This document shows, in pieces, positions 57,311-64,000 of a stretch of DNA of 64,000 nucleotides. Origin of the DNA: Bacteroides coprosuis DSM 18011 (GTDB lineage: Bacteria; Bacteroidota; Bacteroidia; Bacteroidales; Bacteroidaceae). A program made the translations under genes and the position numbers. Every line of letters starts with the position of its first letter. Positions within the stretch are counted from its first letter, which is position 1. The stretch spans positions 2,410,780-2,474,779 of the forward strand of contig CM001167.1 in the NCBI GenBank assembly GCA_000212915.1. The letters run 5' to 3'. The notes beneath the pieces are model-generated. The model was not told the DNA's origin. It saw nothing but the letters and a program-made list of their open reading frames with translations, and did not search any database.

Positions 57311-57761
57311 AGCTAAATTATCGGTAGCAGCACTCGAAAATGGAACAGTGATAGACCATATTCCTTCTGATAAATTATTTACTGTAGTTAGCATATTGAA
57401 GCTAGACAAGATTCAAGAAAAAATCACAATAGGCAACAACCTGAACAGTGAAAAACTAATCAAAAAGGGAATCATTAAAATTGCAAATAAGTTTTTTGAT
57501 GCCGACGAGATTAATAAGATATCTATTGTTGCACCTCATGTCCGACTAAACATTATCAAAGATTATGAAGTAGTTGAAAAGCGAGAAGTCAATATGCCCA
57601 ATAAGTTAATAGGAATTGTTAAGTGTGCCAATCCTAAATGCATCACCAATAATGAACCAATGAGTACTCATTTTCATGTGGTAGACAAAGAAAACTGCAT
57701 CATAAAATGCCACTACTGCGAGAAAGAACAAAACAGAGAAGATTTCGTCATACTAGAGTAA
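57297..57761 (+). CDS. pyrI: aspartate carbamoyltransferase regulatory subunit
   Basis: The likely start is ATG at 57297 ([13 protein letters not shown]), 14 bp inside pyrB; ATG 57288 is an alternative. The N-terminal nucleotide-binding domain has [11 protein letters not shown]. The C-terminal zinc domain has the four cysteines [14 protein letters not shown]. It binds CTP/ATP and controls PyrB. Confidence 0.96.
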   Translation: MKKDKAKLSVAALENGTVIDHIPSDKLFTVVSILKLDKIQEKITIGNNLNSEKLIKKGIIKIANKFFDADEINKISIVAPHVRLNIIKDYEVVEKREVNMPNKLIGIVKCANPKCITNNEPMSTHFHVVDKENCIIKCHYCEKEQNREDFVILE

Positions 57762-57791
57762 AAATATTTACTAAGGATAGAAATGCAAAAT

Positions 57792-57823
57792 TTTGTTTTC
57801 TTCCTTTTAAATAGGTATTTTTG
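57792..57823 (+). promoter_or_regulatory. Bacteroides-type promoter of the 57852 gene
   Basis: TTTG (57792-57795), 20 bp, then TATTTTTG (57816-57823): an exact fit to TTTG-N19/21-TAnnTTTG, 28 bp before the ATG. Confidence 0.75.
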
Positions 57824-57851
57824 GTTTGGTTGATATAAACACTGAACAAAC

Positions 57852-58592
57852 ATGAAACGAGTACTCTTAATTTTACTCTTACTCCCCTTATCTATTGCAC
57901 TCTATAGTCAAAGTGCAATATCAACTCTTTATGCAGATAAGAAATTAAATTTTGGAGTAAAAACAGGGTTTACATCAACCATCTTCATGACATCCAATTT
58001 CAGCATGGGAGATGTAAAGATAAAACAAGTACAAAACAACTATAAAGTGGGTTATGCAAGTAGCTTTTTTATGCGCTACAATATGAAATCACATTATATC
58101 CAGTCAGAACTTGTTTATAGCATCAACAAATGTGAAATTACCTTTGAGAAGCATGGCGAAAAGCAACAAGGTTTTACGCCCGATTATGCTTCTATCAATT
58201 CAAGAATGCACAGTATAGAAATCCCCATTCTTTATGGGTACAACTTTATAAAAAAAGATATATATGGTATGTCTTTCTTTGTTGGACCCAAAATAAGATA
58301 TTTTTGGGAATCTAAAAGTAAAATGGAATATACCAACTTTGACCAATTGAATATAGATGAAGACTTTTATCCTATTAATTTTGGATTAACAGCGGGTATA
58401 GCCGTTTATATCTCTAAAATATTCTTTGATTTTAGATACGAACAAATCCTTCATAATATCTCCAAAGGAGTAGATTATGATGGTATGCGCAATGTATCCA
58501 TTTCTCAAAGTGATAAGAATCTATCACAAGGCGAAATAAAACTTCATAGAAGAGATCATATGCTTAGCTTTTCGCTAGGTGTAATATTTTAA
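57852..58592 (+). CDS. PorT-like outer membrane beta-barrel protein
   Basis: 246 aa with a signal peptide (LLILLLLPLSIALYSQS) and a barrel-like alternating pattern (FGVKTGFTSTIF, YASSFFMRYNM, PILYGYNFI, GLTAGIAVY), ending SFSLGVIF with terminal Phe. It resembles the PorT/outer membrane beta-barrel family common in Bacteroidetes. Function unknown. It is probably independently transcribed. Confidence 0.78.
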   Translation: MKRVLLILLLLPLSIALYSQSAISTLYADKKLNFGVKTGFTSTIFMTSNFSMGDVKIKQVQNNYKVGYASSFFMRYNMKSHYIQSELVYSINKCEITFEKHGEKQQGFTPDYASINSRMHSIEIPILYGYNFIKKDIYGMSFFVGPKIRYFWESKSKMEYTNFDQLNIDEDFYPINFGLTAGIAVYISKIFFDFRYEQILHNISKGVDYDGMRNVSISQSDKNLSQGEIKLHRRDHMLSFSLGVIF

Positions 58593-58647
58593 CGCTACTA
58601 TAACAATTTTATTAACTTATTATTCTTTTACTATTTAAATCAAAACA

Positions 58648-59928
58648 ATGAAAAGAGACACTGAAATTTTTGAGATTATTGAGAAAGAGCACCAACGCCA
58701 GCTAAAAGGCATTGAGTTAATTGCCTCTGAAAACTTTGTAAGTGAACAAGTAATGGAAGCTATGGGCTCTTGCTTGACTAACAAATATGCCGAAGGATAT
58801 CCTGGTAAAAGATATTACGGTGGCTGCCAGTTTGTAGACCAAAGCGAACAACTAGCTATTGACCGTCTTAAAAAACTATTCGGAGCTGAGTGGGCAAACG
58901 TACAGCCACACTCTGGAGCTCAAGCAAATACTGCAGTATTCTTTGCAATCCTAAAACCAGGTGATAAATTTATGGGATTAAACCTAGATCATGGTGGTCA
59001 CCTTTCACATGGTTCTTCTGTAAACTTCTCAGGTATTATGTATACTCCTATAGCATACAACTTGAACAAAGAAACAGGACTAATCGATTATGATGAGATG
59101 GAGAAATTGGCTATTGCTGAAAAACCAAAATTAATCGTAGGTGGTGGTTCTGCTTATTCTCGTGAATGGGATTACAAACGTATGCGTGAAATCGCAGATA
59201 AAGTAGGTGCTATTTTTATGGTAGATATGGCACATCCTGCTGGCCTCATCGCTGCTGGATTATTAGATAACCCAGTAAAATATGCTCACGTAGTAACTTC
59301 TACAACTCACAAGACATTAAGAGGACCACGTGGTGGTGTTATCTTACTAGGAAAAGACTTCCCAAATCCTTGGGGTGAAAAAACACGTAAAGGTGAAGTG
59401 AAGATGATGTCGCAGATTCTTAACTCTGCTGTATTCCCAGGAACACAAGGTGGCCCACTTGAACACGTTATTGCTGCTAAAGCAGTAGCTTTTGGTGAAG
59501 CACTTCGCCCTGAGTTCAAAGAATACCAAACTCAAGTTAAGAAAAACGCTCATGTTCTAGCAGAAGAATTAATGAAGAGAGGTTTTGATATTGTATCGGG
59601 TGGTACAGACAATCACTCTATGCTTGTAGACCTTAGATCTAAATATCCAGATTTGACAGGTAAAGTAGCAGAAAAAGCTCTTGTAGAAGCTGATATTACA
59701 GTAAACAAGAACATGGTTCCATTCGACTCTCGTTCGGCATTCCAAACATCAGGTATTCGTCTTGGTACACCAGCTATCACTTCTCGTGGAGCAAAAGAAA
59801 ACCTAATGGTAGAGATTGCAGATTTAATCGAAACAGTATTATCTAATGTAGATAATGAAGCTAAGATAGCAGAAGTTAGACACCGTGTTAACGAACTAAT
59901 GGCAGACTATCCTATTTTTGCTTACTAG
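58648..59928 (+). CDS. glyA: serine hydroxymethyltransferase
   Basis: 426 aa. PLP-binding lysine is in [15 protein letters not shown], with [10 protein letters not shown] and [12 protein letters not shown]. It interconverts serine and glycine while producing methylene-tetrahydrofolate. A strong terminator follows. Confidence 0.97.
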   Translation: MKRDTEIFEIIEKEHQRQLKGIELIASENFVSEQVMEAMGSCLTNKYAEGYPGKRYYGGCQFVDQSEQLAIDRLKKLFGAEWANVQPHSGAQANTAVFFAILKPGDKFMGLNLDHGGHLSHGSSVNFSGIMYTPIAYNLNKETGLIDYDEMEKLAIAEKPKLIVGGGSAYSREWDYKRMREIADKVGAIFMVDMAHPAGLIAAGLLDNPVKYAHVVTSTTHKTLRGPRGGVILLGKDFPNPWGEKTRKGEVKMMSQILNSAVFPGTQGGPLEHVIAAKAVAFGEALRPEFKEYQTQVKKNAHVLAEELMKRGFDIVSGGTDNHSMLVDLRSKYPDLTGKVAEKALVEADITVNKNMVPFDSRSAFQTSGIRLGTPAITSRGAKENLMVEIADLIETVLSNVDNEAKIAEVRHRVNELMADYPIFAY

Positions 59929-59955
59929 GCAAACGGCTCATATTAAAATAAATAG

Positions 59956-59991
59956 AAAGGCTGTCTAATATTGATTTAGACAGCCTTTTTT
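59956..59991 (+). terminator. glyA terminator
   Basis: Stem AAAGGCTGTCTAA / TTAGACAGCCTTT followed by T's. Confidence 0.9.
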
Positions 59992-60033
59992 AGTACTCTA
60001 AAGTATCAGTTTGACTAACTCATCGTATCATCA

Positions 60034-60088
60034 TGACACCGACATGATGATACGATGACACCGACATGTTCTTATCATATCGGTGTCG
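60034..60088 (+). repeat. triple 13-mer element, copy E
   Basis: TGACACCGACATG at 60034-60046 and 60056-60068, and inverse CATATCGGTGTCG at 60076-60088 (two mismatches). Gaps are 9 and 7 bp. The first unit also sits inside a longer palindrome, CATCGTATCATCATG on the left and CATGATGATACGATG on the right (about 60022-60057). Confidence 0.88.
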
Positions 60089-60749
60089 GAGTAAATCTAT
60101 TTTTATGCACTCGATGCAATAATCACGTAAAAAGACTACTCCCCAATAAGCAAACCAATAATATTTCCTTCTATTTCTTCATAGAGGAAGCTCACATAAG
60201 AAACATCAACTTTTCACTCATCATTAAAAAGCATCATCCCTATTTTAACTTTCTTACATCTTTACATCCTATTTTTCTAAAAAACAACAAAACACCTTAT
60301 TATACAGAATAATAATCTTCAAACCTTTTTCAAACTCAAAAGATAAGTTAGGTTTCTATTATTTATCTTTCATATAATTAACACACAAAAAGGGAGATTT
60401 AGTTACTATTAGTAAAATAATACAACACTTAAAACATGTTGTTTAACATATTAGATAAGATTACAAAAGTAAAATTTATAAAATAAAAGCAGATATGAAA
60501 GCCAATATGAAATATGAATACATTTTAACAAACTTCCGATTACATCGGACTTATAGAAGTAAAAGTCATTTATAAAATCAACTCAAACACTCATAAATAT
60601 CTAATAAATATATATTTACAAACTCAATCTACCATTTATTGAAATATAAAAAATCACTCTTATTGTTAACTTTATTTCGTTTTTTTATTCTATTTTAGTA
60701 GAACTATAGTATGAACACTACTTCTTATAAATTTCATAAACTTAACACT

Positions 60750-63700
60750 ATGAAGAACATTAGATTTTTATTATTTACAATCATGGCGCTTTCTTGGTGT
60801 GCCGTTTCGGCACAGACACGAACTATCTCAGGGGTAGTTCTAATGGAAGGCAACAACGATCCTATTATCGGTGCTACCATTATGGTGAAAGGAACATCAG
60901 TGGGTACGATAACAGATATCGATGGTAATTTTAGAGTTACCAACATTCCCGATGGTGCAAAAGCCATCGAAGTTAGTTATATAGGTATGCTTCCTCAATC
61001 AATGCCTATACAAGCAGCTCCATACAAAATACTTCTGAAAGAAGACACACAAGTTCTGGAAGAAGTTATTATACAAGGTGCATACGGAGCTCAAACCAAA
61101 GCCTCTGTTACAGGTGCAATCTCAAGCGTAGATTCAAAGAAAATTGAACAACGTCCTGTGTCCAGTGCAGCATCAGCATTAGAAGGGACTGCTTCTGGTA
61201 TACAAGTTAATAGTTCTTATGGAGAACCAGGAACAGATGCAACTATTCGTATTCGTGGATTTGGCTCAGTAAATGGTAGTAATGCTCCCCTATACGTAGT
61301 AGATGGTGTAGCTTACCAAGGGAATCTTTCAGATATCAACCCATCCGATATTGAAAGTATGTCTGTATTAAAAGACGCTGCATCAGCTGCACTCTATGGT
61401 AATAAAGCTGCAAATGGTGTAATTATTATTACTACTAAAAAAGGGAAAGGTGATAAGTTAAGTTTTGGCTTATCAATGAATCAAGGTATATACACAAGAG
61501 GTATGCCTGAATATTCTACTCTTGGTGACAGACAATGGATGGAGACAATGTGGGATGGTCAAAGAAACTCAATCTTGGGAACAGACAAATATCCAACATT
61601 AGAAGAAGCAAATGCTGGTGCGACATCTAGCCTTGTTTCATCAATTATAGGATATAATATTTATGACAAACCCTCTGATCAACTCTTTGACACAAATGGT
61701 CGTTTAAGAGCAGATGCTCAAATACAACCTGGTTATAAAGGCGATTTTGATTGGTTTAAACCTATTGAACGAGTAGGACATAGACAAGAATACAATCTTA
61801 ATGGTGGGGCAGCTTCAGAAAAAGCAAATTACTTCTTCTCTGTAGGCTACTTAGACGAAAAAGGATATTTAAAAACATCGGATTTCCAAAGATTATCTGC
61901 TCGTACTAATATCAATATCAACCCAACACCATGGTTGAAAACTGGACTAATTTTAAGTGCAACTCATCAAAGAAAGAATATAACAACAGGTGATGCAGAA
62001 AGCAATAAATCTTATGTAAACCCTTTCTACTTTGCTAGGAATATGGCTCCTATTTATCCAGTACATTTACACGATGCAAAAACAGGTGAGTATGTCTTAG
62101 ATGAATTTGGAAATAAAATTTATGATAAAGGTACTAGTAGCCAAAGAAAAAGGCCACAAAACAATGCCCGTCATGTTGTATGGGAATCTGAACTAGATAA
62201 AAAAGAAAGTTTTAGAAACACCATTAACGGACAATTATATGCCGATATCAAATTTTTAAAGGACTTCACCTTCACTGTTAGAGGGGCTATTAACCTATAT
62301 AACAATGAGGAAAAAGGATATAATAATGCTATTATTGGTGACGGAGCAGGCTTAGGTCGTGCTAATAAAGAAGTTATTCGTTCAAAAGAATATACTTTCC
62401 AACAACAACTTGACTGGAATAGATTATTAGGAAATGCTCATCACTTGAACATCATGGTAGCTCACGAAAACTTTAAAAATGCATATGAGTACATGTATGG
62501 ATTTAAAGCTATTGAAACAATACCAGGCAATGATGCATTCAATAACTTTACTCAAATGAACACACTAAGTGGATATCCTCAAGATTATAGGACAGAAAGC
62601 TACTTGAGCCGTATTCGCTACAATTATGATCAAAAATATTATGGAGAACTATCTTTCCGTCGTGATGGATCTTCTAAATTTCATGAAGATAATCGCTGGG
62701 GAAATTTCTGGTCAGTAGGTGGAAGCTGGATGATTTCTGAAGAAGAATTTATGGAACCTTTAAAAGATTACATCAGTGACTTAAAGTTCCGAGCATCTTA
62801 CGGAGAAGTAGGCAATGATGCTTCTGTTTCTAGATATGGTCACCTACCTCTATATACTCTCCAACAAAATCATAATTTAGGAGCTGTATACAAAAGCCAA
62901 TTTGAATCTAAGGAAATAAAGTGGGAAACTACACAGTCAATTGGTATTGCCCTCGAAGGACGTTTATGGAATCGTTTAAATCTTTCTATAGAGTACTTCG
63001 ACAAGCGTTCAAAAGATCTTTTATTTTATGTTAGCAAACCTTTGTCAGTAGGTTCTACTGAAACTTCTGAACACTCAGCAAGTAAGTTAGAGAACATAGG
63101 TACAGTATCGAACAGAGGCTTTGAAATCAATGCAGATATTGATATTATCAAAAACAAAGATTGGACTTGGAATGTAGGAACTAATGGTACTTATATTAAA
63201 AATGAGGTAATTAAACTTCCAGAGTCAAACAGAAAAGAAGGTATTCTTAATGGCTCAAAGAAAATTATGGAAGGTCACAGTATCTATGAATTCTGGACAT
63301 ATAAATATCAAGGAGTTGACCAAATGAATGGTAATGCTCTTTATTTAATAAATTCAGATAAATATTATATCGATCCTGACAATGCGGGTCCTGGAAAACA
63401 ACGTCTTGGAAAAAGCCAAGGAGTCGTGATCAATGGCGAGGAATATGCATATATGACATCTTATGCTAAAAGGGATTGGAGTGGTTCAGCTATTCCTAAA
63501 TGGTATGGAAGTTTTGACACTTCTTTAAGATGGAAAGACCTAACATTCTCAGCTCTTTTTACATATTCTATTGGAGGTAAAATATTGGATTTTAACTACA
63601 ATAATTTAATGTCAGTTACTGCTAACCCTGCAGCTATACACAAAGATGCCTTAAAGGCTTGGAGTGGGATACCAGAAGGTATGACTGAAGATAATCCTCA

Positions 63701-64000
63701 CCGCTTATTAAAAGGGGGAACTCCCAAAAACGACTATAAAAGATCTAAAGATAACAACGCAGTATCAGATAGATTTTTACATAATGCTTCATACCTAACT
63801 ATTAAGAATATAGCTATGTCTTATTCTTTACCTCGTACATTTGTAGAAAAGCTTAGCTTATCAAGTGTAAATGTGAATATGGCATTAGAAAATCTTTGGA
63901 CATTTACATCACTAAAAGGTATGAATCCACAACAATCTTTTGGTGGAACAAACTACAATGCCTTTGTTACTGCTAGAGTATTTACAGTTGGTTTAAATGT
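60750..64000 (+). CDS. SusC-like TonB-dependent receptor, nearly complete
   Basis: Over 1080 aa, open to the window edge; only the last residues seem missing, since the visible end reads FVTARVFTVGLN, the usual SusC terminus. Signal peptide FLLFTIMALSWCAVSAQ, carboxypeptidase-like domain (ISGVVLMEGNNDPIIGATI...), TonB-box region (VLEEVIIQG), plug with IRIRGFGSVNGSNAPLYVVDG, then the barrel. ATG at 60711 is an in-frame alternative start, 13 codons earlier. A SusD partner is expected just after the window. The substrate (glycan, peptide or other) cannot be read. Confidence 0.93.
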   Translation, partial: MKNIRFLLFTIMALSWCAVSAQTRTISGVVLMEGNNDPIIGATIMVKGTSVGTITDIDGNFRVTNIPDGAKAIEVSYIGMLPQSMPIQAAPYKILLKEDTQVLEEVIIQGAYGAQTKASVTGAISSVDSKKIEQRPVSSAASALEGTASGIQVNSSYGEPGTDATIRIRGFGSVNGSNAPLYVVDGVAYQGNLSDINPSDIESMSVLKDAASAALYGNKAANGVIIITTKKGKGDKLSFGLSMNQGIYTRGMPEYSTLGDRQWMETMWDGQRNSILGTDKYPTLEEANAGATSSLVSSIIGYNIYDKPSDQLFDTNGRLRADAQIQPGYKGDFDWFKPIERVGHRQEYNLNGGAASEKANYFFSVGYLDEKGYLKTSDFQRLSARTNININPTPWLKTGLILSATHQRKNITTGDAESNKSYVNPFYFARNMAPIYPVHLHDAKTGEYVLDEFGNKIYDKGTSSQRKRPQNNARHVVWESELDKKESFRNTINGQLYADIKFLKDFTFTVRGAINLYNNEEKGYNNAIIGDGAGLGRANKEVIRSKEYTFQQQLDWNRLLGNAHHLNIMVAHENFKNAYEYMYGFKAIETIPGNDAFNNFTQMNTLSGYPQDYRTESYLSRIRYNYDQKYYGELSFRRDGSSKFHEDNRWGNFWSVGGSWMISEEEFMEPLKDYISDLKFRASYGEVGNDASVSRYGHLPLYTLQQNHNLGAVYKSQFESKEIKWETTQSIGIALEGRLWNRLNLSIEYFDKRSKDLLFYVSKPLSVGSTETSEHSASKLENIGTVSNRGFEINADIDIIKNKDWTWNVGTNGTYIKNEVIKLPESNRKEGILNGSKKIMEGHSIYEFWTYKYQGVDQMNGNALYLINSDKYYIDPDNAGPGKQRLGKSQGVVINGEEYAYMTSYAKRDWSGSAIPKWYGSFDTSLRWKDLTFSALFTYSIGGKILDFNYNNLMSVTANPAAIHKDALKAWSGIPEGMTEDNPHRLLKGGTPKNDYKRSKDNNAVSDRFLHNASYLTIKNIAMSYSLPRTFVEKLSLSSVNVNMALENLWTFTSLKGMNPQQSFGGTNYNAFVTARVFTVGLN

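Larger units (their letters stand above)
59929..60749. other. 821-bp intergenic region
   Basis: It holds the glyA terminator, copy E of the 13-mer element, about 580 bp of very AT-rich sequence with no frame, and a TAACTTTA box (60667-60674) close to TAnnTTTG before the SusC gene. Confidence 0.5.

Overview
The window looks like a chromosomal segment of a low-GC member of the Bacteroidales, probably Bacteroides or a close relative. Evidence: a SusC-type TonB receptor with an N-terminal carboxypeptidase-like domain, BspA-type LRR proteins, many lipoproteins with a Cys-Ser-Asp-Asp start, DUF5112/DUF5113-type sensor kinases, HYC_CC_PP and DUF4026 proteins, and promoters of the Bacteroides form TTTG-N19/20-TAnnTTTG. 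Species assignment is inference; I could not search databases.

Layout. 1-5.1 kb: an outer-membrane barrel protein cut by the window edge, small hypotheticals, a C39-peptidase ABC exporter with a degenerate ATPase, and a DUF6624-like secreted protein. 5.3-15.4 kb: an accessory zone with two near-identical ISL3-like (ISAon1-type) elements, a third related element nested in the terminal repeat of the second, three near-identical tRNA-Arg(TCT) genes, small membrane proteins, and a 2.9-kb stretch without genes but rich in hairpins. 15.4-22.1 kb: a minus-strand cluster of a giant double-module sensor kinase, a response regulator and an AbgT transporter. 22.4-23.3 kb: prs. 23.8-33.3 kb: a cobalamin riboswitch followed by a tight five-gene operon (BtuB-like receptor, BtuG-like propeller, a BtuH-candidate lipoprotein and two paralogous LRR-like lipoproteins). 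33.4-40.6 kb: BspA-like LRR protein, DUF4026 protein, a FISUMP-type lipoprotein and a B-box zinc-finger membrane protein. 40.8-48.3 kb: HYC_CC_PP protein and a Cu/Ag efflux system (CusA, TolC-like, CusB with metal-binding ends). 50-60 kb: MORN-repeat protein, a nonsense-interrupted M16 protein, a FolK-like/KdsB fusion and PBP1A on the minus strand, then pyrB-pyrI, an outer-membrane barrel and glyA. 60.7 kb to the end: a SusC-like receptor almost complete at the window edge.

The strongest unexplained signal is a dispersed intergenic element seen five times (about 9.4, 23.5, 35.1, 49.9 and 60.1 kb). It is built from a 13-mer TGACACCGACATG: four copies have two direct 13-mers (9-bp gap) and one inverted 13-mer (7-bp gap), in either orientation. 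The copies lie 10-15 kb apart. The geometry is like a tyrosine-recombinase site or a protein-bound chromosomal marker, but could also be a REP-like RNA hairpin.

How genes work together: the riboswitch operon should make a cell-surface corrinoid capture system repressed by B12; the cus genes export copper or silver from periplasm or cytoplasm; the kinase/regulator pair is probably transcribed together with the AbgT transporter; pyrB and pyrI overlap and encode the two subunits of aspartate carbamoyltransferase.
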